In this document: positions 1 to 12,487 of the stretch, piece by piece
Numbering within the stretch: position 1 is the first letter of the stretch
How the letters are laid out: each line of letters opens with the position of its first letter
Assembly: GCA_960531495.1 (NCBI GenBank)
Contig: OY482862.1
Coordinates: 18,518,767 to 18,582,766, forward strand
Length of the DNA: 64,000 nucleotides
Source: Zeus faber
Taxonomy: Eukaryota > Chordata > Actinopteri > Zeiformes > Zeidae
Reading direction: 5' to 3'
Notes under the pieces: model-generated
The model's input: the letters and a program-made list of their open reading frames with translations, nothing else
The model's database searches: none
What the model was told of the DNA's origin: nothing
Position numbers and translations under genes: made by a program

Positions 1-703
1 GTAAAGACTGAAAGATGAGAGAGGGGTTACGGAGATACCCATCACGCTGTGTCTGGGCCCCGTATCGCGGTGCTGTCCTGTCGAGTGTCGGGGACAATAC
101 TGTGCGGGCGCGCCAGAACGCAGCTGACATCACTGACAAACCACTGCGGTGTGAGGCAGTCACTCACACTTCCACAGCGTGTCTGTCATCGTGCTCAAAC
201 AGTCAGGCACTGACACCTTTTCACGTGAATGGAGATCCTCCAGTGACTGAGGGGGGGAGCAAAAAAAAATAGCGGCTGGCCTTTAAGGTGGAGAAAAGAA
301 CCTCTCTGTAAAAGGAGAGACTTATAATTTGCAATAATGGCACCACCAATAGCTCTCGGTGAGAAAATTACAGGAAAAAAAAAGGGGATCTGAAATATCC
401 TCTTAACTGGCAGAAACAGATCCATTGTAGACAGAAGTCTTGTTTACTTGGTAAAATGGCATCAATTAGGAGTGGATGGCAAAATTTGCATATTCTCTTA
501 ATGGACTGGCCTTTCTTGTGCTGCGCTCTCACACTGATTGTATGGAAGGGACATGTTAAGGGAGAATGAGAAAAGGTCAGGTGTCTCCACCATTCAGGTG
601 ATCATAATTTTCACCAAACAGTTGCATTCTCCATGGCTATTGTTATGTTATACCGGAAAGCAACACATATTCTCCATGAAAGTGTTTTTGAAATCAACAT
701 GAT
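1..703. other. Non-coding interval, nothing recognised
   Basis: Mixed-composition sequence. The open frames on both strands are short, overlap each other and resemble no protein family I know. No repeat family or RNA gene recognised. Confidence 0.5.
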
Positions 704-725
704 AAAAAAAAAAAAAAAAAAAAAA
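704..725. repeat. Poly(A) tract
   Basis: About 22 consecutive A residues. It could be the tail of an old retroposed fragment, but the sequence before it matches no SINE or LINE I recognise. Confidence 0.9.
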
Positions 726-1030
726 GAATCCTTCACTTTGAATGAGTGCTGAGAAGAGATGAGTCCAAGATACAGTACATGCTGTGCTGGTTAATTTATT
801 TTTATGACCAATAGTAAATACATAAAATATTCAGAGAGTGTTATTGTTCATCATTTCAAATATAGTTTTCATTCGACCAAAATTGATCCTTCATAATATT
901 TATATGAAATCTAACAAAGCCAACCAAGAAATGGTGGCGATTGATATGATCTGAAAATGAAATTAAAACTATATGAAACAAAATGAAAATTCGATTTGAT
1001 TAAAATAAGCATATTGTATTTTTTATAGCT
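726..1030. other. AT-rich interval
   Basis: AT-rich, with many short A and T runs. No gene, repeat family or motif cluster seen. Confidence 0.5.
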
Positions 1031-1400
1031 AATGTACATCAGGGCATACTGGGCCGAAATTAAGCATCGGAAAAACCAGATCCATGTGTGCTTTTCAGAT
1101 TCATTAGACCCAGCGGGCTCCGGGGATTCAAACAGACCCTTTCATTCACGAGAGGAAAAGAAATATAGCCACAAATTAGAGAAATTAACAGGCAATTTAG
1201 GGAAGTGTTCAATATCCCGTGCCTGGGACAGAGCCAATCAATTCCAACGATTTGCCGGTTTATTTTGGTTATTAACAGCGCCCACTGCCGCAGAAGCGGT
1301 TAATTAATTCCAAAAATGCTATTTCATCATCAATGCAGCAATAAGTACCTCACGACAGATTCTGCTCCTCCCAGAGAGGCTTAAGCAGGAGACTGGAATT
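1031..1400. promoter_or_regulatory. Candidate cis-regulatory block (non-coding)
   Basis: Unique, balanced-composition sequence with a GCCAATCAAT box near 1225 and a GTTAATTAATT homeodomain-type core near 1300. A 91-codon frame crosses it, but the peptide has no domain character and the frame is probably chance. The texture (few simple repeats, clustered ATTA cores) is that of vertebrate conserved non-coding elements. Conservation itself was not tested. Confidence 0.3.
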
Positions 1401-1739
1401 CCTGCCTCTCCATCATGTGCCCTCCTCCTCCCTCCCCCCGTGGCCCTGATCCCACCGCCCTAAATTGACTGGTCTTGCACAGTTGCAGCTGAACAAGAAA
1501 GGAATTGCTAGTGTCAAGACACAGTTTACAAATATGACATCTCCTCTGGCATGGCTGGAAATATGAAATATTGATTTATGTGCAGTAAAAGGTCTTATAA
1601 AAATGATCACATACACATGAGGGATTAATGCGCAGAAGATCAATAGAAATTTCATTCTTGACACTAGACTGTCACCTATGGTGAAATGCTAAAATAAAGA
1701 AATCAATATTATCTATGAAATGTCAAATTTATTATAATT
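1401..1739. other. Interval, nothing recognised
   Basis: Begins with a pyrimidine-rich stretch (about 1400-1445), then ordinary AT-leaning sequence. No gene or mobile element recognised. Confidence 0.45.
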
Positions 1740-3000
1740 ATGTGGATGAAAGCTGGCCAAGTGGCTCCCAGGGGGTTGAGAGGGATAGGTTACCACGCTC
1801 AAGCATCCCTCATGTCCCTCCTTCTCGTGCTGCCAATTTGAGAGCAATATTGGTGTAAAGGGTTTTCACCGTTATGTATGGTCTTGTTGTAACAAATTCC
1901 TCCCGGAACATTTAACGGCGGGGAGACTGACAATGGGAAGAGCTGCAGTTCATAGCCTGCAGGTTGTGTAGTTAACAGCAGTTAGCTCTGGCACATGTGA
2001 CGCTGCCCTCTCCATTGGAACCTATTTGGCAGCTGCCACTGACATGGACAAGGCGCAGGCCACTAAAGTACGACATCCCAGCATGAATCCTGATCCGAGC
2101 ATGACACGCTCACACAGGCGGGGTATTGATCTCGAGGCCAGAATAGCCCTTAATGCTGCTTGGTTCTTCTGTCTTTAGGAACAAAATGCATCCAGTCAAT
2201 TAAGTAGAATGGGAAATTAAAGGATGAATTCCAAAGAATAAAACTGCGCGGCTCAACCATGCAGTGAGGAGTAATTGCGGTGCATTTTATTATTATTATA
2301 ATTTTATTGTTAATTATATGGCAATTGAATATCATAAAACAGAATTATTAAACAGGACCAGAATTATTTTAAGCACATGGTTCGTTTTACATTACCGCTC
2401 GTAACTAAAGCTGGCAGCATTTTAAATCCACCTCAATCTGTTATTTGCCATTGCATTTAAACTGTGAGCTATTTGTGCTCATTCAATTGTTTTCCTCATC
2501 TAATTAATTTCCTTTGAATGTGTGAGGATCAATTTATGTAATCAATGTTGGGTAGAGCCTCTGGCCTTCTAAAGGTCACTTAGATATGGGATGGCAAATC
2601 ATCAGAGCCGGATCGCAGAGGGGGAGCGGAGATTATTTGAATGTGGCAGGCAAACTTTGCATGTGAGATTGCAGATTTCTCCCAAAACTAACCCAAACGA
2701 CTCCCATTGCCGTCCTCACATTTCCGCGACGTTGACTGTTTTCCGCCAGGGGCCCACTGTACACACCAGAGTGTGGCAGCTGTGTAATCCCTTTAACAAT
2801 GGACGGCTATTAAATGAACCAGCGGTGCAGCTGCAAATACCCAATAAAGCCTGCACAATATCATCCCTATTAAACAGTAATCTCGGCAGGCTTAAGAAGT
2901 TCTCTGGAAAGCAGGAGGAAAACCATAACAAAATGTAATCAAGCAAAACATGGGGATTTTTCCTCAACAGAATGAGGCAAACGATTTTCACAGCGGCTTA
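1740..3000. promoter_or_regulatory. Large candidate conserved non-coding block
   Basis: About 1.2 kb of repeat-free sequence rich in transcription-factor-like cores. It holds a palindromic E-box, GGCAGCTGCC, at 2028-2037, a TAATTAATT core at 2501-2509, a GTTAATTATA core near 2310 and a SOX-type AACAATGG at 2795-2802. Reading frames on both strands between 2591 and 2991 overlap almost completely and show no protein-like composition, so I treat the block as non-coding. Its length and motif density make it one of the better enhancer-cluster candidates here. Evolutionary conservation is inferred, not seen. Confidence 0.38.
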
Positions 3001-3290
3001 CATGAAAGGTGCTGAATGAGACGGGCAACAGCCTTCGACTCGCAGAGAAGTGCTCAGCCCACTCAGGTGACCAACGCATTCGCCACCTTATCACAAATAC
3101 AGCCGCGCGCGCACACACAGCAAAAAAAATGAGCCTGTCAATAGAAGCAATCTATCGCCACGGATATTAACAGAAAAAGGGAAACGGTAGAAAATAACAA
3201 ATTGTGTAGTTACATTTTTTTTAAAGTGACTAAATCGAATTCATAAGATCACAATTTGAGAGATAGAACCCCAGTTTATTTTTCCTCCCT
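3001..3290. other. Interval, nothing recognised
   Basis: Short CG/CA alternation around 3100-3118 and an A-rich stretch; otherwise featureless. Confidence 0.45.
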
Positions 3291-3960
3291 TTCACGGGCT
3301 TATGTGCTCCGTCAGATGAAAGTGGCATGAGGAGCCGGTGCTGATGGAGCCTTTGAGCCCCGGCGGAGGAGCAGAGCGGCCTCTTGAAGGGGGACCGGGG
3401 GCCAGCGATAACCGGGGGGAGGGCCGAACGAGGCCCCCTCCGCCGCCGAGGAAGGTGTTCCAACTTATCAGAGTCTGCACGCGGGGAATGATTACCCCTC
3501 CGCCGTGCCGATTACCGCCGGCTCTCCGGGTCAAAAGCAGGCCAGGATGAAAGGTAGAGCTGAAGCCTCCTATCCCGCCTCGAATCATCTATTAGCACTC
3601 AGACCCGAGAGGGACTGTCTGGCCCTGCTCTCCCCCCACCAGCGCCACCGCCACCACCACCACCGCCACCACCGCCACCAGCACCACGGCTGCAGCCGCC
3701 CACATGGGCTTGTCCGTCTTGTGCATATGAAGAACAGGGGACGCAATCTCCGACAGAACCCTCAATCTCGCCGGTGCCTCGAGAGGACCCCGAAATGGTA
3801 ATTTTTTAAATCTGAGTCTAAGCGTCTCCTCGAGATATTATTTATTCATTTGAGTTTGTTTAAGAACCATCCTCATCGTCTGCCGGGCGCCGAGTGTTGT
3901 TTACACTTTTGATGTAGGGTTTGTATGCTGATCCCCGCTCGCATGAATAAGAACGTGAGA
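3291..3960. promoter_or_regulatory. CpG-rich block with GCCACC repeats
   Basis: GC-rich and CpG-rich sequence with several GGCGG/CCGCC strings and a CCACCG/CACCAC repeat at about 3641-3690. That repeat reads as His/Pro-rich in different frames, a typical artefact of such a tract. No promoter elements (TATA, Inr) or exon borders can be fixed. A CpG island or hypomethylated regulatory domain is the best reading. Overlapping frames on both strands argue against coding. Confidence 0.35.
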
Positions 3961-4884
3961 CAGGCCAGGCCGCATCAACAACAATAACGGAAGGAAGTAC
4001 ACACACGAGTGATGTCTGCTTTTTCCTTGTTTACCATATTCTGTCCAGAAAGAGAAAGGTATAAGTAATACACTCATGCCAGTCTTTCGGTATTACTGCT
4101 ATGTATTTAATATCCACCCTGTGTGTGTGTGTGTGTGTGTGTTTCTTTTTTTCATTTCCGTTGAATACAAATAACATTTTTACACCGTGAACAAATATCA
4201 GGATATACTTGAATATACCCGGTCTAACAGGAACCGCTCTTCCCACGGCCAAGATGTAGCCGTTGGAGTTTCTGACTGCAGTGCTTCGCCCTGAATGCGT
4301 TCCCCAGATGCGGTGGAGTTATTGGCGGACAATGGGGCGGTGCGGGGCACAGCTGACCTGACTCACCTACTGCTACGCCAGCCACCACCCATAAGATTAA
4401 GGTCAGCACCTGAGCTAGCTACCACACACACACACACACTCTTCTACTCTTTTACATTCTCCACTTCCAGACTCAGACGGGGGAAAATATGGCAAAAGGT
4501 GAAGGCTTCCTTCCTATGCCTCCGTGCACGGGTTAGAGCGAGCGCCAATCCAGCAGGCAATAATAACAACAGAGAAATGTCTCGTTCAAAAACCTCAATC
4601 CTGCGCGTCTCAGGGGAATGTAGTGGGTGGCCATAGACCCGATCGGTGGAGGATGAGAGGAAACAGGTCAGCGCGGAGGCCTCCACACCCGTGCGCCGCG
4701 TGGAGTCACTCACGTATAGTTTTGTAAACCAGCTACGCTTTTACTTTGAAATGTCTGAACAGTGTTGTTGTTGTGGTTTTTTTGGTGCGATTCTCCTTTG
4801 ACTAGATAATCCCAGACCAAGACCCTGAGTCAGCACGCAGTTCTCTTGGCTGTAGTGTCCTTGAGCTAAAAGAAAACCCCCCCC
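3961..4884. other. Interval with short TG and CA tracts
   Basis: Holds a (TG)n tract at 4120-4142 and a (CA)n tract at 4423-4439. A CA-containing frame runs through the second tract and is not a gene. Nothing else recognised. Confidence 0.5.
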
Positions 4885-5530
4885 AAAAAAAACCTCTGCA
4901 GTGTTCTCCCGCACGGCGTCCTCCGGGTCAGACCGCCGCGGCGCATTCCGTCGTCGATCTCGGGGAAATGGTCGCCGACAGATACTAAACCCATCGGCCG
5001 TGGTCGCCCCGGTGATCTGAAGAGCATAATGAAAATGTTCCTGTCATCTGACGCGATCCATTACTCAGAATTTATGATATACTGGGTTACTTAATAGCAT
5101 ACGAGTCACATGTTATGGAGAAGGCGCGGCGGATGATGACTCAAAGTGGCAGAATACTACAAATCACCTTGGCAGAGAACTGAGAGTTGACCTTGACCTT
5201 CCGAGGGGAGGCCGAAGTCGGTAATAGCGATAAACACCGTGGCAATGACGCTAATCGCAATTATTATTTGTCTGAGATTGTAACCGATTGCTTTACCGCT
5301 CTCCCTACTGAATGAACGACAAAACAAAAAAACAAAAAAACAGGAAAACAACAATGCAGAGCTGCAGCGCCAGATACTCCGCCGACGAGGAAAGTTGTAC
5401 GAGGCAGACGGAGAGAGGGAGATCCCAGTATGGGGACGGCGCAAAGGAGACGCTGTTTGCAATGATCCGGAGCATCTCGTCTTGTCCTTTTCACACGCTT
5501 CCAATGAATTATGTATCCGCGGTGATTTAT
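4885..5530. promoter_or_regulatory. CpG-rich candidate regulatory block
   Basis: CpG-dense at 4915-5010 (repeated CCGCCG and TCGTCG strings), then balanced sequence with GCTAATCGCAATTATT near 5250. Reading frames between 5157 and 5644 overlap on both strands, one of them running through a poly-Phe/Leu stretch, and none resembles a known protein. Probably an unmethylated regulatory region. Confidence 0.3.
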
Positions 5531-5534
5531 GGCG

Positions 5535-5785
5535 CACCATGCCCAACTCTCTTGCCCCCCCTCCCCCCGACGTGGAAATCCTACATGGATTTTCCGCGGG
5601 GAGGCCAACTGGGAATACCAAAATTGCTCAATTTAAGGAAGTAATTAAAACCATCCGCAATCAATATTTATCTTCACAAGGAGCCTGGTGGGGGGGTTTA
5701 GGACCCCCCCCCCCCACCCTCCTCGCCCCCCTCCCGCCCCCACTCCCCTCCAGCAGACCCTGTTTACTCCTCCCCTGCTCCCCTC
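5535..5785. repeat. C-rich low-complexity tract
   Basis: Repeated C runs, including 12 Cs at 5704-5715, with CCCTCC/CCCCAC strings up to about 5785. The complementary strand carries closely spaced G runs and could form G-quadruplexes. The proline/glycine-rich open frames here are composition artefacts. Confidence 0.8.
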
Positions 5786-5790
5786 ACTGA

Positions 5791-6840
5791 CAGCTGTCCA
5801 GCTCCGTCGCAGACTGGAGGCAGCGGCAAGCTGTGCCCACTCAAACACTCACAACCCCAAACGTGTCGTGAATAATGATGGCCGTCTTTACTAATAGGAT
5901 CCAAAATCATGGGTTTAAGGCTTTGCCAGTGTACATTCTGTAAAATAACCCCCCCCCCCCCGTGTCAGATAAATGTGCGAGCCAAAGAATAACATGTTGG
6001 GTAAGTTTCGCAGACTAAGCCCCCGATCAATTTGCGTGGGGAGCCTGTTTGTAGAGGGATAACTCGTCCTTTATTTAGTATTTACCGCGACAATTAACTG
6101 CGACGCTTATCGTAGTCGAACCGTCTCTATCCCGCAAATCAACACGTTCGGATGCCGTGACACTAATCTATTCGGCGGGTAATCAAATGCTAAGCTTTTG
6201 AACATTGTCTTGTTTTGATATTCCGATCTCGGATAATTAGTTTGACATTATCCAATAACCTGCGCAGCCTCCGCAAGACCGACAAGACCGAAGACGCGAC
6301 GTTGTCAAGAAAATTACAACGGTACAACCGGAATTATGAAACGCAAGTAAAAATAAACGATTGGAATGAGATTAGAAATTCAGAGTTCAGAAACGACGCG
6401 AGATGCAACTGACAAAATAAGGATGATTTGAGGAGCTAATGTTATTATATTACGATGAATACTAGACGGAAGGGAATAACTAGACGCCAATTTAAAAGCT
6501 AGAATAGTAGAAACGTCTAATAGAAATTCCACACACTTAACCTGACCGAGACGGAGGGTCACGATGTGACACACTCCATTACGAGTGACCAACCTTGAGT
6601 CCCGGCGCTGATATATCATACTTTATTTCAACAGAGGGTATTTACTTGTGATAATTTCAATAAGGTGAAATGGTCATGTTAGACAGGGGAGCGGTGGCAT
6701 GACAGTTTGGTTAGATCGTCTTGGGAGACCTCTCGCTGCAGGCAGAAATCATGTCTCTGTCATTCTATATCATCAATTTTAATTATCCTCACAAGTGCTC
6801 ATTCTGCCCCGGGCACGAGTGGGGAAAGGCAGAATCAGGG
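5791..6840. other. Interval, CpG-retaining, nothing definite
   Basis: Contains 13 Cs at 5949-5961. Between about 6000 and 6620 the sequence is rich in CG and CGAC/ACGA strings and free of recognised repeats. It may hold regulatory sequence, but no discrete element can be bounded. Confidence 0.4.
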
Positions 6841-6883
6841 AAAAAAAAGAAAAAAAAAATAAAAAAAAAAGAAAAAAAAAAAT
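6841..6883. repeat. A-rich low-complexity tract
   Basis: Runs of A interrupted by single G or T residues. Confidence 0.9.
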
Positions 6884-6946
6884 CCTTTAATATATTTGGG
6901 ACTGAAGTGTGAGCCCCCTGTCCGTCACAATCACCTCCCCCGATAT

Positions 6947-6958
6947 CACACGCGCACG

Positions 6959-6989
<31 letters not shown>

Positions 6990-7138
6990 GCAAAGTCACA
7001 CGTAGAGTCAAGCGTTTTTCCTACGTTGGTGCTTATGCGCCTGTGGAGATGCAGACACAAAGACGTCCCGGCAGACGTAAACACACGAGAACAATGAACA
7101 CACACAAACACACACACACACACACACACGCGAGCGCG
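6947..7138. repeat. Paired (CA)n microsatellites
   Basis: Two CA tracts, 6947-6992 and 7098-7130, each flanked by CG-containing variants (CGCACG before the first, CGAGCGCGCG after the second). Threonine/histidine and cysteine/valine frames across them are artefacts of the repeat. Confidence 0.95.
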
Positions 7139-7591
7139 CGCACCTTCACCACCCGTACGCAGTTATAATATAGATTAGATTGTAATTATAAAAGATTTTC
7201 AAGCTCCTTGTCAGAATGTTGCTTCCAGTATTGTTAGCTCACACCGCCAGGAGTCAACCAATAGGTCAACGCAGCAAAGGTCACCCACTTCCCTGCCAAT
7301 GTCCTGCTGTAATTGACCGCCACAGACATTCAGTGATCATTATGATACCCCCTGTCCCTACTGTCCTCGCCGACAACGCGGGGGTCCTCCTCCTCCTCAC
7401 TCCCCTACTAAGTGAGACTGCCCTCCATCCAGCCGCAGACCACACGTACAGCGGTTGACTAATTGACCGCCAGCTGGATGGGATGGCGGAAGGTGTGAAG
7501 AGGGGGGAACGGCGAGCAAGAGGTCGCGTAAACACTCCGGTTGAGCGGGAACGGGGGCTCCGTCGACGCTGTTCTCCATCGATCCCAGATG
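7139..7591. other. Interval, nothing definite
   Basis: Mixed-composition unique sequence. The sense and antisense frames overlap and show no family resemblance. Confidence 0.45.
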
Positions 7592-7592
7592 G

Positions 7593-7647
<55 letters not shown>

Positions 7648-7648
7648 A
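7592..7648. repeat. (TG)n microsatellite
   Basis: GT repeats of about 57 bp with a single TA interruption near 7619. Confidence 0.97.
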
Positions 7649-7689
7649 CATCGCGGCTCGCACGGCAACCGCCGTTCATTTCAGCTTAT

Positions 7690-7960
7690 TCCTAAACGGT
7701 GGCTCCCTCGAGACGGATTGACGCGAACCAGTCTCGTCAGCGCGCAAAGTGCGGAGCGTCGCCGCCGCGCCGCCCCGGCCCCGAGGTCACGGGGACGTTG
7801 GAGGAGCTCCGACGTCACGAGAGGGAAAACTCGGGGACGGGATTTCATTTGTTTTTTGGAGGTTTTATTTCTCAACCCTCGCACACCTTCCACTCTTCAA
7901 GAGTCCAACGCCCGTTTGAAATCACGTTTTCACGCTTCTCCTGCTTCTGTCGGTGACCAC
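7690..7960. promoter_or_regulatory. CpG-rich candidate regulatory block
   Basis: CpG-dense sequence with CGCCGCCGCGCCG-type strings near 7758 and two GACGTCAC-like CRE half sites near 7796 and 7812. Several overlapping frames on both strands argue against coding. A promoter is possible but no transcript structure can be assigned. Confidence 0.3.
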
Positions 7961-8159
7961 AGAAAGCTTGCGATCAATGTCTGGCAAAGACGTCGTTTCA
8001 TGATTCAATATTAAATTAAGAATAAACCCTACGTATCTCGCAAAGTAAAAATGAGTTTCCACACCTTAAGAAAATAGTTTCAATATTTTGTTTCAAGAAG
8101 GCTGATGATGCCTTCATCCTCTCTGCCTGTAGTTCAATAGACCTCGATCAAACCGATCA

Positions 8160-9360
8160 ATGATAGGAAATCCCTCGCAAATTAGCATCCAGCATAGGTA
8201 AATCCAATGGAGGCAAATTGCGCGCACTTTTCCACCGCCATTGAGTTATTAGCAACACTAGAGGGGGGCACAAAAACATTGCGAAAAGGTTTTCCGCTAA
8301 TTACAATCAATTCCATTCCCTTTCAAAGAGGCTCACGGTGCCTTAACAGCAATTTTCCTCCCATGGATTTCCGGTGGGATTTCATGGATCCGCTTTTGCC
8401 CGGACGATGACAGCCGCGTTGTTCGTCATCGTGACAGGAAGTCTTGAACTACACCTGAGGATATATAACTCGGGTGTCGCGGTTTCCCGGCTACAGGGGG
8501 AGATTATTTAGGTGGCGCTCTGCATACAGCTGACGATTAGCTATAAATTACGAGCCGGGACAACCCATTAAAGAGACCCGACTAATTGAAAACCCGAGCA
8601 GCCCGTGATTGGCAGCCGCGGAGAAGTGAAACATACGGGACTATGGGAATTCATAATGAGCTCTGGCCTCGGTGAAAAATACCTCTTGCCCCGGGGTGAA
8701 AAGAAAAGCCCGGCCCCTCTCTCCATAAAAAGCCAGGATAAATGAAACGGGGAGGGGAAAATCAGCGCGCGCCTTGTATGTTTCACTGTGTCAGCTGAGT
8801 GTCGGGGATTTGCCGCCATAAAAACAGTGAAAGCTCAAGAGCCGGTTCTTACCAGGAATTAATCAGTTTAGGTTTTTAGTCCTTAACAGGAAATGTCAGA
8901 CGTCGCCTTTCCAACTCTGGTAGGTGATTTCTGAGAGACGAACAACACAATAATCCCACCCTCAGTCCTACAGAAGGTCAAAGTTGGCCAGCGAGCCAAG
9001 AAATACCATATCAGAGCTTACTTCCTCTTCAATCGCCACGAGTATAAATTACAAATTAGTGTATTGATTGCCAACTATGGCTTCGAGCAATCACTTTTAC
9101 GGGCATGACAAGATTATTTTATCCTACTTTTCCCGCATTATTATATGTTGCGTTTGAGTTATTCTTCCAGCATGGGAAGTGACAGCTGGAATTTATTCAA
9201 TAAAGCAGGGCAGTTAGGGGAGCCAGTGAGGCAAAAAAGAGAAAACGCTGCACGGGAGACGGAGGTCTCGTCTGCAGCCTGCCATCCTAAATAAAGAAGG
9301 ATATCTGCCCAAACAGTGCGCTGATCAATACGTTCATACAAAGACAAGCGCATCATTTGT
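8160..9360. promoter_or_regulatory. Candidate conserved non-coding block
   Basis: About 1.2 kb without recognisable repeats and with many ATTA cores: GCTAATTAC near 8297, GACTAATTG near 8580, GAATTAATCAG near 8855 and ACAAATTAGTG near 9050. A TATATAACTCGG string lies near 8462. Frames of 65-83 codons here have no protein-family character. Likely a chain of regulatory elements; exact borders unknown. Confidence 0.35.
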
Positions 9361-9600
9361 TAAGACCCTGACGGCATTGTTGATGTGTTGCACACAGGAA
9401 ATTGTAGCGCTGAAAAAAAAAAAAAAAAAGAAATACTACTATAAACTGAATTGCAATGTACTCTATATGCATACTATTATTTGAGATTTGCAGTATTGGC
9501 ATGGGCCGATTTACCCTTGTATTACATGAATTGCTTTGTAAAGGCACAAAATGTTGAAATAAACAAAACTATGTTGTTGTTTTTTTATCCATAATTTACA
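9361..9600. other. AT-rich interval with poly(A)
   Basis: Contains about 17 As at 9413-9429. Otherwise AT-rich filler. Confidence 0.5.
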
Positions 9601-9900
9601 AATTGTTCACTTTCACTCTGATTTTTGTATTGCACTGTAACCGTCTATCTAAATATTTGTCTGTTTTTAAATTTTCATTCCTAAGCGTGTGGTAACAGTT
9701 CCCCGTTGACTTTGAGTCCTAACCATGTTCAAGTGTGTCAGCCTGTTTTAAATTGCACTTCAATGTCTTTATCTGCTTTTGGCTTATTTGGATCTTCTTT
9801 GTTTATATATAATGTATTTTATGCCTCTTGCAAAGCACTTTGTATTGTCCTTGTGTATGAATTAATGTTCCATCCAAATAAACTTGAATTGCACTGCATT
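9600..9900 (+). mobile_element. Degenerate LINE/SINE-type 3' tail, copy 1
   Basis: Ends in a GCAAAGCACTTTGTATTG...TGTGTATGAA...AATAAACTTGAATTG arrangement at about 9829-9893. This is the widespread teleost retroposon tail of the type 'TGTAAAGCACTTTGAATTG ... TATAAATAAA'. Related tails occur in this window near 41.07 and 47.37 kb, which supports an interspersed family. The upstream part is T-rich and unassigned, so the 5' border is a guess. Confidence 0.45.
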
Positions 9901-10084
9901 GTGTTGCTTGCTGAACATACCTCTAAAGTCAGCAGGCACAAAAAAGGGCGTGGTCTTCTTTAGGAACGTTAAGTTACTGGCAAGATAAACATAAACTATA
10001 ACCTGTATGTTGTAGCTTTGAAGTTTCAAGGTCCCGCAGGGATACGCTAAATTTCCCCACTTTGAATGTGAAATCCCAATGGTA

Positions 10085-10380
10085 ATCGCCAAACTATCAC
10101 CTAACTTTAAAAGAGATGAGTGTGCGTACAGTGAGTGAGCCTATAGCTGCCGATTAACAGAGCACGTTCATAAAATTATGCAGTTTATGCGGGGATGCGG
10201 GGCCATCTGTCTGCCCCTGCACGGGGAGGTGCCCGGCTTCTCTCCTCCCGTCCTGCTCCAGATGTTTGGCTCCAGACAAGTGTAAATGCAATGATCCATA
10301 CAGCTGCTTTACACATGCTGAGCCCACGATGCAGATAGCTGTCATTTACACACTGTGAATTCCAATGGACCTGCTTTTTT
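10085..10380. promoter_or_regulatory. Candidate cis-regulatory block
   Basis: Unique sequence with an E-box-like CAGCTG near 10302, AAAATTATGCAGTTTATG near 10172 and TAAATGCAATGATCC near 10283. Non-coding texture; conservation untested. Confidence 0.28.
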
Positions 10381-10462
10381 TGGCTGCGCTCATCAGCAGC
10401 AAAACCATAATGACGGCGTGATGTGTGATGCTAAATCATGGTTCCAGGTAGGCGGCCACAAA

Positions 10463-11548
<1,086 letters not shown>

Positions 11549-11596
11549 GTAAGTGGCTTTGGACAAAAGCACCCGCTAAATGATGTTGTGTAATGT
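11549..11596 (+). mobile_element. Orphan tRNA-SINE 3' tail
   Basis: GTAAGTGGCTTTGGACAAAA... followed by GC.CCGCTAAATG and GTAATG matches, with a few changes, the last ~45 bp of the SINE at 42750-42954 (GTAAGTCGCTTTGGATAAAA...). It lacks the tRNA-derived head, so it is a 5'-truncated copy or tail remnant. Confidence 0.65.
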
Positions 11597-11879
11597 GGGT
11601 GTGCGGCTTCGTGAATGTGATGATTCAATCCGTTTGGCTGGATGTAACGTGTGTGTATCATACCGGGTGTGTCATTAAGAGATCGACCGAGATCTAACTA
11701 ACTCAGGGGCGCTCTTTTAAATAAAGAAAAACAGCAACCTTTTATACATTAGTTATTTTTTCAAAGGGAAGAGAGGAAACAAACTGCATGATGGGTAAAG
11801 ATATGAGCGGTAGAAAATATTGATTGTTTCAATATTGGTCTGACACGAACCATATTTACAGAAAATATCTAATTTTGCA

Positions 11880-12290
11880 TCAGGTTTCATCAGAGTATCA
11901 GGGCGCCGGAATCAAAGTTGAGGCAAACAAAGGCCTCGGTGAGCCGGGGCGGCGGACGGCCGTCAGCGGTCCGGCATCACCGTGACAGCCGCAACGCGAG
12001 TAATCTGACACATCTTGATCACGGCACAGTTCTGATCTTTCCGTCACGCTGGGGATTAAAACAGAAACTCGGGGCTAACAAGGGTCAGATATGAAATTCT
12101 AAGGAAGTGACACATGACAGGACAAACAATTAAGTGTCAGTGCGCTGACCTTGGGGCAACAGTTTTACACCATGACCCCTCCGTGCATTAGTCATCCCCG
12201 CTGGCAGGGGACGGTGGGAGGAGAAGGAAGCCTCTATCCTCCCGCTCATCCATCGCCACGGGGCCCAGTGTTGTTCATTGTTTAGTCATT
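11880..12290. promoter_or_regulatory. Candidate cis-regulatory block
   Basis: Begins with a CpG-rich stretch at about 11940-12000, followed by balanced, repeat-free sequence with GATTAAAACAG near 12054 and a final CATTATGATTAAAAG near 12287. No coding signal. Confidence 0.3.
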
Positions 12291-12417
12291 ATGATTAAAA
12301 GATGTACAGCGCTATGGAGATGGGAGCGCTCGCGATTTGTCTTTGTCGAGCTCACCTCCTACAGTATTCACTGTGGGTCACGGATCCGAGGCTCCCAGGC
12401 TGGCTACCGTCTTTATC

Positions 12418-12423
12418 ACGCAT

Positions 12424-12462
<39 letters not shown>

Positions 12463-12487
12463 CCCACACACGCACACACACACACAA
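12418..12487. repeat. (GCAC)n grading into (CA)n
   Basis: About ten GCAC units followed by CA repeats. Alternating purine-pyrimidine throughout, so Z-DNA prone. Confidence 0.95.
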
